Origin: Mesostigma viride
Lineage: Eukaryota > Streptophyta > Mesostigmatophyceae > Mesostigmatales > Mesostigmataceae
Assembly (NCBI GenBank): GCA_009746045.1
Contig: RPFO01000065.1
Location: 3,401,483 to 3,465,482 of the forward strand
Length of the DNA stretch: 64,000 nt
Reading direction: 5' to 3'
Below, in pieces: positions 1 through 12,300 of the stretch; positions within the stretch are counted from its first letter, which is position 1; each line of letters starts with the position of its first letter. The notes under the pieces were generated by a model that was not told where the DNA came from, made no database searches, and was given only the letters and a program-made list of their open reading frames with translations. Position numbers and translations under genes: made by a program.

Positions 1-1959
1 ACCTGACAGTTTACTCATATCCCTGCCCTCCACAAGTAATCACACGGACTATTTCGTGGACCGCAACTGCCAGACTCGCCACCGTAGGAAAGTCCGTCAT
101 TTCATCGCCGATGACATTTCTGTGCTGTCCATTCAAACGGGAACGTTTTTCTATGTGAAAGTGACGATATCGATACTATTTATGTGCGCAGATAACGACG
201 GCGTTGAACGGCAAACTGGAAAAACAGCGCTCCGGACGCATGCCTGGAAGCTCGACGCTAACGCGCCATTATCGCCACAAGTGTTTTTTTCCCCACATCT
301 AGGTTGTGAGAAGCCTAGTCATGCATGCTCCGCTACTTGGATTCATGCTTGTTCGCAGCACCCATGGTCACTGCTTGCCATCACCGCTCTCTTAATCACG
401 AGCTTCGTGCGGCATTCAAGCGGCATGCCCTTTCTGCAAACTAGGCTTCCCTTCTAGCGAGGTACGCCATCTTGGGAAGCGCACGGCATCCGGTTGCGAA
501 GCATTCGAAGGGCACAGCAGGAAGGCTGCTTATTATACTACAGAGAGTCCGCCAAATTAACGTGTTTTTGCCTGTCAATCATGGTTTCAATCTTTTAATA
601 TTGGATGTCCCGAACTCTGGAGCCATTTGCGCGAAAACCCGATACCAAAAAAGCAAAGCGCTTGTTCCGATACGTGGGCGATTTTCAAACGCTCAGAAAG
701 GCTTCTTAATAAAATGAACGGTAATAATTGACACCCCCTGAACAACCTTCATGTAATGCAGAGGACGTCTTGTCTCTTTAACACTACAGAGTTGAACGTT
801 GTAACTCGCCCTTCTGCTAACTACCCTGACTTCGAAATCCGCGAACCTTGCGCAGGGGAACGTACACGTGTCATTGCCGCAGTGGCTCAAGTTTGGCACG
901 GCATAGCCAGCCTTCTGGGCACTGTAACGGCGATGTTCCAGCAGGCTACAGTCGACCTCAGCTGCCATCGAGAATCGAGGTGCCATTTTTCGGGTGAACT
1001 GCATCAGGCGACCAACTCTTGTGTTCAATTATCATAAACCGGCTTCAGTAATTGTTGATTGAGGCTTAGGTACTCTATGGATAAAGGTTTAGGTAGATAC
1101 ATTATATTCTGTCTAGCGCAGGCTTAGCGAGTTTTTTCGAGGCAGGCTTAGTAATTCCGCCATCAGTCCTTCATGCGCAAGATGGTTCGCATATGATTGT
1201 AAGGGCTATCGGGAATTGCTTTGTGACATGGATTTAATTGGCTGGTTTCCGGTGAAAACTTGGTTTTCCAGGCTTAATCTGTTTTTTCAAGAAAGCCTTG
1301 GGCAGCAGCCAAGTATGACGCATTATCTTCATGTCTCGGCGGCAGCCGACGCGTTGCATGGACCGTAACTATCCACAGCTTGGCTTGCACTTAGCATGCT
1401 AGATATGATAGAGATCAAAGGCTAAAACAGTTTATCTCGCTTCGTCTGCATGTCGTTGTTATCTTTCAATGCCACTCATTCCAGGCGTATGTGAGTTTTA
1501 AACGATGTAGGTAAAAAACCCTAATTAATCTCGCTTTGTCTGCATCTTGTTATCGATTCCCATCATTCCAGGCGTATATGAACTTAACACAATACCGGTA
1601 TAGGTAAAAAGCCCTGTCGGTTTCACGGTAAGGAGTTTTCAGTAAGGGGCCAATGCATGGATCCCGGGATCTCATGGCAAGGGAAAGCAGCTAGCTAGGC
1701 TGTTGGACGTGGCAAGAATCATGGTTTGAGGTACTCACTTGAAGCACTGACACCTCAGTTGCGCTGCCTCAACTCATATCTAAGTAGTGCATGGAGGGCA
1801 TATGTGTGCACGAGACACTTGGCGATCTAAAACCAGATTTAAATGTGTTGTGTCAGCGAGTGAAGTACTGTTGTGTAAATCTTGTATCACCTGCGCATAA
1901 TTTGATGGCAAGGGGGAACCTGGAAACCACAACCATTAGGAGACAAACAATAACCACAT
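1..1959. other. No recognisable gene
   Basis: AT-rich DNA with only short, unrelated reading frames (up to 133 codons) on both strands. None has a recognisable domain or the look of an exon. I see nothing in it that I can support. Confidence 0.5.
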
Positions 1960-2036
1960 TGTTTTCCATCTCCATTCATAGTCATAATCCTGAACAACTT
2001 GAAAACGCGGAAAAGATAACGGCAGGCACGAGCTAC
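1960..2036 (+). repeat. Dispersed repeat R1, short copy
   Basis: This segment contains 'cctgaac', 'aaaacgcgg', 'aagataac' and 'gcaggc' in the same order and spacing as 15541-15660 (plus) and 28828-28945 (minus, inside a HAT1 intron). The three diverged copies define a dispersed family. This copy stops at a TTAATTAATTAA tract. The class is unknown; a SINE or MITE fragment is possible. Confidence 0.55.
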
Positions 2037-2065
2037 CATTAATTAATTAAGGTGACGGTCCCAGA

Positions 2066-2095
2066 GCGAATTTTTTGGCGCCGAAAAAATTCGCG
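2066..2095. repeat. Near-perfect palindrome
   Basis: Arms 'gcgaatttttt' and 'aaaaaattcgc' (11 bp) surround a GC-rich centre, so the strand could fold back. No gene is adjacent. It could be a transposon terminus. Confidence 0.5.
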
Positions 2096-2241
2096 GTACC
2101 CGTCCGTACCGTGAAAAAGTGGTGCACGGTGCGCGCACCCCTACGGGAGCTGGCAATGGCGACGTGATTTCAGGCAAACTAGACAAACATAGCATGCGGA
2201 ATGCAGAGAAAATGTGCGAATCTTAAAGTACATGAGTTTAT

Positions 2242-2498
2242 TCTGATCAGGCACTCCGCAAAGGTGAAAACCATTTGCGTTCAGTGCCGGGCCGCGGAAA
2301 ACGCGGAAAAACGCGATCTGCAAATGAATCCGACCTGAATCGAACTGGGGACCTCTCGCACCAATTTTGCTGACTATAGGACGGACGTCTCCGGTTACCA
2401 TGGCATCGCCAACTTACACCTACAGTCATCCGCAAAAGTTCTCCTGTCCGGGGAGTGATGCAAGCCTTTCGGATTTGGTACTAGATAAATCACTCGAG
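2242..2498 (-). mobile_element. SINE-like retroposon, monomer, with 10-bp TSD
   Basis: This 257-bp insertion is flanked by a perfect direct repeat ATGAGTTTAT at 2232-2241 and 2499-2508. On the minus strand it starts CTCGAGTGATTTATC and ends GCCTGATCAGA, the same ends found in the multimer at 41981-43280. It contains an AGTTCGATTC B-box-like sequence about 50 nt downstream of a TAGTCAGCAAAATTGG A-box-like sequence, as in tRNA-derived Pol III elements. It lacks an intact tRNA cloverleaf and a poly(A) tail. The flanking duplication and shared termini are direct observations; Pol III transcription is inference. Confidence 0.75.
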
Positions 2499-2508
2499 AT
2501 GAGTTTAT

Positions 2509-3045
2509 GATGTTATTTCATGGCAGAGTTTGTCAGTGCGTTTTGCGATGTCGATGAATTTTTTTATGACCATCGCCACGGGGGTCCAATATGAAATTTT
2601 CGTCGCGACCTGAATAGCACGCTAGCGGCGGTGATTGTCAGTTTTTTTGGGCTTCAATTAGCGTCAAGGATGCGTTTAAATTGTTATTAGTAAAGCTTTA
2701 AAAATCTGCTGGGTTTTGGCAAGATTTCCGTTATTATCGGTAAGACATTCTCCAGGCTGGCGGGATATGCGCGCCTTATTTTCCGTGGAAGGTTGGTCTT
2801 TCTTACGCGCCGCAGGGCAAAGGACAATGGCGGTAATGGTGCGATCGTGTGCTCAGCGTCACCTTATAAATGTGTCGCTTCTTTAAGGGTTATCAACGCA
2901 AGTTTTCGCCTTCTTTTCGTGCAGTCAGCACCAGGTATGTTGCCGTTCCGTGCTGCGCATCGCCAAATTCCTGGCACCTTTCAGCTTGTGATTTTATATA
3001 TTAACTCCTGATTTATTACATACTCCTGATATATTGATTTCATAA
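2509..3045. other. No recognisable gene
   Basis: Low-complexity AT-rich sequence between the SINE and a TTAATTAATTAA tract. No supported coding region. Confidence 0.4.
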
Positions 3046-3230
3046 ATTAATTAATTAATTAAAATCATAGCTCCGTGGGAAGCATATGTAACACATAGCC
3101 CTGAGAAAGGGGCATCTATGGGTTTGTAATACAATCAGGGCGACAACCTGCAGGTGCAAGGATGTACAACTATCACAGGTGCTCTGGGTGCACTAGGTGC
3201 ACCTGCACCTCCATGATGGTTCATGCCTCC
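3046..3230 (+). repeat. Dispersed repeat R2 after a TTAA tract (copy 1)
   Basis: It begins with tandem TTAA and continues with 'cacatagccctgagaaa' and a 'ctaggtgcacc' box. A diverged direct copy lies at 5869-6040. The two copies bracket the TTAA-flanked element at 3235-4949. Confidence 0.6.
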
Positions 3231-3234
3231 TTAA

Positions 3235-4949
3235 CTCGCGTTAGCACATTTATAACGCAATTTTTTGCGTTATAACACTTTATTTCAATTAAACACATCT
3301 AATGAAGCAAGCATGATATGGGCTATCTGAGGCCAGTTATGAATTCTCTGAGATATATAAAAAAATGTAGTATATGGTCTTGGCATGTAATTCCCAGCCT
3401 GGCTATGTGAAATTCAAAGTTGAAGACACATGGGTCTCGTAAACTATGACCCCCTCACACTACAAGGGGCCGGTATGCCACATGGGTCAAGTATTGCAGG
3501 CACTGAATTTTTTGGAGTAAAAGCAATATATGTAGACCCTCGTGGCTGCATATGGGCTTGAAATAAGCAGCCCTCCTATTTTCCCCACACCCATGAAATT
3601 ATAACACTATAACACTGGGTAGACAAGTGGGTGCACACAAAAGGCACCGTGGGCCCCTTGGGGGGCATAAACCCATGGAGATGCACAAACTAAGCCCAGA
3701 TATGTCAAAATAAGACAGGGCAACCACCTGCAGCCAATAATACAAGCTGGCCACATGCCACGCTTAACGAGAAGAGCGGGCACTGCGGCCACCTTGTCCA
3801 TGCACGTAGGTAACGTGGTACGGACACCCTACGCAAGGCATGCATTCTAGGAGGCAGCCACCAACAAACTAGTGGTGTTGAGCCTATTTCAGCCTGCCCT
3901 AGCAAGGATAAACTAGGCCTAAGCTGCTATAGCTTGCCAGGTGATGGCCAGCACACCTGGTGGCACATGCTGTCAATGGGAAGCTTTTACTCACCAGTTA
4001 CGTGCTTGATGATGCCACAGAGACCAGCCAACTGCCTCACACTCATGCAATATGTGTATGGGAAATGTATAACAAACATATATGGAGGTATTCAAACCCA
4101 TACAGCCTCTAAAACTTATCACCATCACCCTGTGGCAGGTCAACTGACTGAGGGAAGCATCTAAGAATGGTGTTTTAGAAAGGGGCCAGGCCAGGGTCAA
4201 GAAAGAGCATGAATAGTGCAAAAAGAATGTGCTACACAAGCTAGAACGTATATATAAATGTCAAACATCGATAGGAAAACGATGCTTAAGCTTTACCAGG
4301 CATGGATGGCGTTACCTTGGCCCAGCCGGTGGCCGCAAAATGGCGCATTTCGGCACACCAAAGCTGTGCAGCATGGTCGCTGGATTCGGCGATTTCTGGC
4401 CACCCTTGCACGTTTACGACTACTATGTATCATAAAAAGTAAAAAGAAACCGATATATCCTTTAAAATACGCCGGAAAGGTATTGCTGTCAACGTTTCTA
4501 TCGTCCGGCCTGATCGCAGTTTATTCCAGCAAGAACGCTGCCGACACCTATCAAATGGCCCATTTCTCACCCCAGTATGTTGCTGGGACGCTAACATGTC
4601 TTCCTATTAGGTTACGATCGCGTTTCCTGGGGTCAAACAGCTGCGCCATGTCGCTAGACTACAGCAGGACTGCAGTGGGTACGCGCGATTTCGTTCGGCC
4701 ATCACCTTCGTCTTCCCTAAAAAGTCCTGATTTACAGCTGGCATTGCATGATGCCACGTGGCAACCGTTGGGTACTTGGGTACGGGGATTTTTTTATGAG
4801 ATCCTAGGGTTATAAACTAAGCCTGACTGCAGTTGTTTGGCCTCTAAACTATTGGGAAATAGTTGTTTGAACTCCATGTTAACAACGCAATTTTTTGCGT
4901 TATAACCTCACAACGCAAAAAATTGCGTTATGTAATACTGTAACGCGAG
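3235..4949. mobile_element. TTAA-flanked non-autonomous DNA transposon (piggyBac-type target)
   Basis: The ends CTCGCGTTA (3235-3243) and TAACGCGAG (4941-4949) are inverted, and TTAA flanks both sides (3231-3234, 4950-4953), the target signature of piggyBac elements. Subterminal hairpins of the form ATAACGCAA-TTTT-TTGCGTTAT occur near both ends. No transposase is encoded. A reading frame of 185 codons at 4258-4815 has no recognisable domain. Nucleotides 3789-4555 recur in inverted orientation inside the element at 51078-52776, whose termini are different. Confidence 0.7.
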
Positions 4950-4953
4950 TTAA

Positions 4954-5868
4954 CAAGCACAGGCACCCAGGGGGGGCTTGAGGAGAGGGCCTACAGGCTG
5001 GTTAGGCTATAGTGACCCTTTTAGTGTCAGCATGATTTCCTGGACTATAGTGACCGAATCTCGAGATTCTGAAAACACATCTCCTAGGCAGTTTTTCATG
5101 ACGGATGCAACTGCTGAAGGGGCTGTCAGAAAAAATGATATCAGCTACTAGTAGTTGTAGCAGCTTTGACTCAACAACTCAGATTTCTGCAAGGAACATA
5201 CGGATTTCTACCTGACAAGCCGGTATATTTTGCGGCCGCCCTCTTAGCAGTTGAATCTGGCATGAAAAACTGCTTGGCAAAAGTGGTCTCGGATCCTTGA
5301 GATTCCAAGTAGATTGTTCAGGAAGTCAAGTTATGTCCAGCTTTAGTTCATTGGCTGTAACTGCCAGCTATATCTTTACTTTGTGAATAACTGCCAGATT
5401 CATGGGAATCTTGTCCTTGTCCCGCAGGAACTTATTTCTTATTTCTGATTTCTGATTTGATGAGTATTTTTGCGGATTTTTTTGACCTGCCACACTATTG
5501 GCTGGAGCTGTGGGCTTGTCTCCATGTTAACTTAAGAAGGGGAAACACAATATGCTTGTTTAGCCCTAGTTTGGTCAGCAAAAGTGGCATTTTCTCAACG
5601 TAGATGTTTTAAAAATATTTTCCCATGAATTTTGATCTATTTTGCGGTATTTTCGGAAAAGTATTTCAAAAGTTAAGGCCACCTGACACAATTTTGACCC
5701 TTTTGGCCTAACCAGCCTGTAGAAGGCCTGCATGACATATGGGGTGGAAGGTATGTGGCTAGGCTATAGCTAGGGTACACATGATGGCCTCTCAGCAGGG
5801 AGTGACTCCCTGCATGGGCAAAGCATGACTCGAAATTGCTACGGCTATTGCAAGGGCGGGTGTGGGCC
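4954..5868. other. No recognisable gene
   Basis: No coding region can be supported. The motif CTATAGTGACC occurs near 5010 and 5045, and again twice near 50748, so the stretch is probably transposon-derived. Confidence 0.4.
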
Positions 5869-6040
5869 CATTAATTAATTAATTAATTATCAACATCACT
5901 CCGTTGGGAGTAGATGTAGCACATAGCCCTGAGAAGGGGCATATGGCTTTTAATACATTCTAGGCTACTTCATGCAAGGGTGGGAATGTAAGCTACCCCT
6001 GCTCTAGGTGCACCAGGGCACCTGCACCCTCATGGCCTAT
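5869..6040 (+). repeat. Dispersed repeat R2 after a TTAA tract (copy 2)
   Basis: Tandem TTAA followed by 'agcacatagccctgagaa' and a 'ctaggtgcacc' box, in the same order as 3046-3230 but diverged. Confidence 0.6.
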
Positions 6041-6330
6041 CACGCTATGCCCGGGTAAGGGGGCCCATCACGTGTGGGCACTACAATACGCTTCCGCGGA
6101 CACCTTTTTCAGCGGGGAAAGTGCCCCCGGGCTTCCGGGGCAAATTCAGCAAGCGCTGCGGAACTTAGATACTAAAAATTCGTTTTTGGTTCGTACCGTA
6201 CAGCCAATCATTTTGCGGTCGGATCAAATTGTGATCTGGGCACTGAACACGAAAATTTCAGCGGAACGTACGAAACACCAACGCAACTCCAGAAAATTTT
6301 CAGTGACGAAACTGTAGTACCGTGTACAAG

Positions 6331-9300
6331 ATCGGGGGCTCCGCCCCCGAACCCCCGCTACTTGGCAGATTCTGAGCCTCAACGGCTTTTTGTGCCTCAA
6401 CGGCGAGTACCAGCACAGCCGTACACTCCCGCTTACACAGCCCGCCCACTAGCAAGACAGCCGAACCTGTACGGCCGGCCACAGCCTGTGATTCCACGGA
6501 TTACGCCACGATTCCATGCAAACTCATGGTGCCGGACGGTTTGCTGGCCTATTTTGGGAAGCCGGTGGCTGAACCGAACCGCAACTAAACCTGGTATGTC
6601 AGCACGTCAGGTCCGTCCGTCAGATTCCTCACTTTTTGCCAGCAACCGCCAAATACCTCTTGAATCGGTCCTCTCCTCGCCGTTTTCCTCGCCAATTTCC
6701 CTCGTCCGGCCCAAACGCCTAGGCCAATTTCAAGCTGAACTTGGCACGCATCGTTGTCGATAGCTACGGAGCTTAGAAACTCGGAGTTCTGGACCGTTAC
6801 GCGAAGGTAACGGCCGTTTTAGTCTGTTTTACTGACTACTACTGTCGTCACGGGGTATTTGTTTGGTTCCCTGGCTAGAAGAGTTTGGGCGCCAGACGCT
6901 ACGCGGTGACAGGCCGCTAGAAAGCCTACGGATGGGATCTGCGTAAAGATTTTGCGGAAACAAATTGTGCGTTCGGATTTTTGCGCTACTCGGGTACGGA
7001 CAACGTTTGCCGGAAGAGTTTGCGGAACAATTGGCGGACCATAAAAGTAGTATAAAGGGCAACAAGATCGGGGGCTCCGCCCCCGAACCCCCGCTACTTG
7101 GCAGATTCTGTGCCTCAACGGCTTTTTGTGCCTCAACGGCGAGTACCAGCACAGCCGTACACTCCCGCTCACACAGCCCGCCCACTAGCAAGACAGCCGA
7201 ACCTGTACGGCCGGCCACAGCCTGTGATTCCATGGATTACGCCACGATTCCATGCAAACTCATGGTGCCGGACGGTTTGCTGGCCTATTTTGGGAAGCCG
7301 GTGGCTGAACCGAACCGCAACTAAACCTGGTATGTCAGCACGTCAGGTCCGTCCTTCAGCTTTCTCGCTTTTTGCCAGCAACCGCCAAATACCCCTTGAA
7401 TCGGTCCTCTCCTCGCCGTTTTCCTTGCCAATTTCCCTCGTCCGTTCCAAACGCCTAGGCCAATTTCAAGCTCAACTCGGAGCGCAAGGCTTTGGCGCTT
7501 AGCTACTCGGAAAACTTCACGGTTACGAGGAGGTTACGGCCGTTTCTAGTCAAAACGCTTTTACTGATTGACGGTTGGCAGGTATTTGTTTGGTTCCCTG
7601 GCTAGAAGAGTTTGGGCGGCACACGTTACGCGGTGACAGGCCGCTAGAAAGCCTACGGATGGGATCTGCGCAAAGGTTTTGCGGAAACAAATTTGGCGTT
7701 CGGATTTTTGCGCTACTCGGGTACGGACAACGTTTGCCGGAAGAGTTTGCGGAACAAATGGGCCGACCTAAAAGTAGTATAAAGGGCAACAAGATCGGGG
7801 GCTCCGCCCCCGAACCCCCGCTACTTGGCAGATTCTGTGCCTCAACGGCTTTTTGTGCCTCAACGGCGAGTACCAGCACAGCCGTACACTCCCGCTCACA
7901 CAGCCCGCCCACTAGCAAGACAGCCGAACCTGTACGGCCGGCCACAGCCTGTGATTCCATGGATTACGCCACGATTCCATGCAAACTCATGGTGCCGGAC
8001 GGTTTGCTGGCCTATTTTGGGAAGCCGGTGGCTGAACCGAACCGCAACTAAACCTGGTATGTCAGCACGTCAGGTCCGTCCTTCAGCTTTCTCGCTTTTT
8101 GCCAGCAACCGCCAAATACCCTTGAATCGGTCCTCTCCTCGCCGTTTTCCTTGCCAATTTCCCTCGTCCGTTCCAAACGCCTAGGCCAATTTCAAGCTCA
8201 ACTCGGAGCGCAAGGCTTTGGCGCTTAGCTACTCGGAAAACTTCACGGTTACGAGGAGGTTACGGCCGTTTCTAGTCAAAACGCTTTTACTGATTGACGG
8301 TTGGCAGGTATTTGTTTGGTTCCCTGGCTAGAAGAGTTTGGGCGGCACACGTTACGCGGTGACAGGCCGCTAGAAAGCCTACGGATGGGATCTGCGCAAA
8401 GGTTTTGCGGAAACAAATTTGGCGTTCGGATTTTTGCGCTACTCGGGTACGGACAACGTTTGCCGGAAGAGTTTGCGGAACAAATGGGCCGACCTAAAAG
8501 TAGTATAAAGGGCAACAAGATCGGGGGCTCCGCCCCCGAACCCCCGCTACTTGGCAGATTCTGTGCCTCAACGGCTTTTTGTGCCTCAACGGCGAGTACC
8601 AGCACAGCCGTACACTCCCGCTCACACAGCCCGCCCACTAGCAAGACAGCCGAACCTGTACGGCCGGCCACAGCCTGTGATTCCATGGATTACGCCACGA
8701 TTCCATGCAAACTCATGGTGCCGGACGGTTTGCTGGCCTATTTTGGGAAGCCGGTGGCTGAACCGAACCGCAACTAAACCTGGTCTGTCAGTAGGTCAGG
8801 TCCGTCCTTCAGCTTTCTCGCTTTTTGCCAGCAACCGCCAAATACCCCTTGAATCGGTCCTCTCCTCGCCGTTTTCCTTGCCAATTTCCCTCGTCCGTTC
8901 CAAACGCCTAGGCCAATTTCAAGCTCAACTCGGAGCGCAAGGCTTTGGCGCTTAGCTACTCGGAAAACTTCACGGTTACGAGGAGGTTACGGCCGTTTCT
9001 AGTCAAAACGCTTTTACTGATTGACGGTTGGCAGGTATTTGTTTGGTTCCCTGGCTAGAAGAGTTTGGGCGGCACACGTTACGCGGTGACAGGCCGCTAG
9101 AAAGCCTACGGATGGGATCTGCGCAAAGGTTTTGCGGAAACAAATTTGGCGTTCGGATTTTTGCGCTACTCGGGTACGGACAACGTTTGCCGGAAGAGTT
9201 TGCGGAACAAATGGGCCGACCTAAAAGTAGTATAAAGGGCAACAAGATCGGGGGCTCCGCCCCCGAACCCCCGCTACTTGGCAGATTCTGTGCCTCAACG

Positions 9301-12300
9301 GCTTTTTGTGCCTCAACGGCGAGTACCAGCACAGCCGTACACTCCCGCTTACACAGCCCGCCCACTAGCAAGACAGCCGAACCTGTACGGCCGGCCACAG
9401 CCTGTGATTCCATGGATTACGCCACGATTCCATGCAAACTCATGGTGCCGGACGGTTTGCTGGCCTATTTTGGGAAGCCGGTGGCTGAACCGAACCGCAA
9501 CTAAACCTGGTCTGTCAGTAGGTCAGGTCCGTCCGTCAGCTTTCTCGCTTTTTGCCAGCAACCGCCAAATACCCCTTGAATCGGTCCTCTCCTCGCCGTT
9601 TTCCTTGCCAATTTCCCTCGTCCGTTCCAAACGCCTAGGCCAATTTCAAGCTCAACTCGGAACGCAAGGCTTTGGCGCTTAGCTACTCGGAAAAATTCAC
9701 GGTTACGAGGAGGTTACGGCCGTTTCTACTCGAAACGCTTTTACTGATTGACGGTTGGCAGGTATTTGTTTGGTTCCCTGGCTAGAAGAGTTTGGGCGGC
9801 ACACGTTACGCGGTGACAGGCCGCTAGAAAGCCTACGGATGGGATCTGCGCAAAGGTTTTGCGGAAACAAATTTGGCGTTCGGATTTTTGCGCTACTCGG
9901 GTACGGACAACGTTTGCCGGAAGAGTTTGCGGAACAAATGGGCCGACCTAAAAGTAGTATAAAGGGCAACAAGATCGGGGGCTCCGCCCCCGAACCCCCG
10001 CTACTTGGCAGATTCTGTGCCTCAACGGCTTTTTGTGCCTCAACGGCGAGTACCAGCACAGCCGTACACTCCCGCTCACACAGCCCGCCCACTAGCAAGA
10101 CAGCCGAACCTGTACGGCCGGCCACAGCCTGTGATTCCATGGATTACGCCACGATTCCATGCAAACTCATGGTGCCGGACGGTTTGCTGGCCTATTTTGG
10201 GAAGCCGGTGGCTGAACCGAACCGCAACTAAACCTGGTATGTCAGCACGTCAGGTCCGTCCGTCAGCTTTCTCGCTTTTTGCCAGCAACCGCCAAATACC
10301 CCTTGAATCGGTCCTCTCCTCGCCGTTTTCCTTGCCAATTTCCCTCGTCCGTTCCAAACGCCTAGGCCAATTTCAAGCTCAACTCGGAACGCAAGGCTTT
10401 GGCGCTTAGCTACTCGGAAAATTCACGGTTACGAGGAGGTTACGGCCGTTTCTAGTCAAAACGCTTTTACTGATTGACGGTTGGCAGGTATTTGTTTGGT
10501 TCCCTGGCTAGAAGAGTTTGGGCGGCACACGTTACGCGGTGACAGGCCGCTAGAAAGCCTACGGATGGGATCTGCGCAAAGGTTTTGCGGAAACAAATTT
10601 GGCGTTCGGATTTTTGCGCTACTCGGGTACGGACAACGTTTGCCGGAAGAGTTTGCGGAACAAATGGGCCGACCATAAAAGTAGTATAAAGGGCAACAAG
10701 ATCGGGGGCTCCGCCCCCGAACCCCCGCTACTTGGCAGATTCTGTGCCTCAACGGCTTTTTGTGCCTCAACGGCGAGTACCAGCACAGCCGTACACTCCC
10801 GCTCACACAGCCCGCCCACTAGCAAGACAGCCGAACCTGTACGGCCGGCCACAGCCTGTGATTCCATGGATTACGCCACGATTCCATGCAAACTCATGGT
10901 GCCGGACGGTTTGCTGGCCTATTTTGGGAAGCCGGTGGCTGAACCGAACCGCAACTAAACCTGGTATGTCAGCACGTCAGGTCCGTCCTTCAGCTTTCTC
11001 GCTTTTTGCCAGCAACCGCCAAATACCCCTTGAATCGGTCCTCTCCTCGCCGTTTTCCTTGCCAATTTCCCTCGTCCGTTCCAAACGCCTAGGCCAATTT
11101 CAAGCTCAACTCGGAACGCAAGGCTTTGGCGCTTAGCTACTCGGAAAACTTCACGGTTACGAGGAGGTTACGGCCGTTTCTAGTCAAAACGCTTTTACTG
11201 ATTGACGGTTGGCAGGTATTTGTTTGGTTCCCTGGCTAGAAGAGTTTGGGCGGCACACGTTACGCGGTGACAGGCCGCTAGAAAGCCTACGGATGGGATC
11301 TGCGCAAAGGTTTTGCGGAAACAAATTTGGCGTTCGGATTTTTGCGCTACTCGGGTACGGACAACGTTTGCCGGAAGAGTTTGCGGAACAAATGGGCCGA
11401 CCTAAAAGTAGTATAAAGGGCAACAAGATCGGGGGCTCCGCCCCCGAACCCCCGCTACTTGGCAGATTCTGTGCCTCAACGGCTTTTTGTGCCTCAACGG
11501 CGAGTACCAGCACAGCCGTACACTCCCGCTCACACAGCCCGCCCACTAGCAAGACAGCCGAACCTGTACGGCCGGCCACAGCCTGTGATTCCATGGATTA
11601 CGCCACGATTCCATGCAAACTCATGGTGCCGGACGGTTTGCTGGCCTATTTTGGGAAGCCGGTGGCTGAACCGAACCGCAACTAAACCTGGTATGTCAGC
11701 ACGTCAGGTCCGTCCTCAGCTTTCTCGCTTTTTGCCAGCAACCGCCAAATACCCCTTGAATCGGTCCTCTCCTCGCCGTTTTCCTTGCCAATTTCCCTCG
11801 TCCGTTCCAAACGCCTAGGCCAATTTCAAGCTCAACTCGGAGCGCAAGGCTTTGGCGCTTAGCTACTCGGAAAACTTCACGGTTACGAGGAGGTTACGGC
11901 CGTTTCTAGTCAAAACGCTTTTACTGATTGACGGTTGGCAGGTATTTGTTTGGTTCCCTGGCTAGAAGAGTTTGGGCGGCACACGTTACGCGGTGACAGG
12001 CCGCTAGAAAGCCTACGGATGGGATCTGCGCAAAGGTTTTGCGGAAACAAATTTGGCGTTCGGATTTTTGCGCTACTCGGGTACGGACAACGTTTGCCGG
12101 AAGAGTTTGCGGAACAAATGGGCCGACCTAAAAGTAGTATAAAGGGCAACAAGATCGGGGGCTCCGCCCCCGAACCCCCGCTACTTGGCAGATTCTGTGC
12201 CTCAACGGCTTTTTGTGCCTCAACGGCGAGTACCAGCACAGCCGTACACTCCCGCTTACACAGCCCGCCCACTAGCAAGACAGCCGAACCTGTACGGCCG

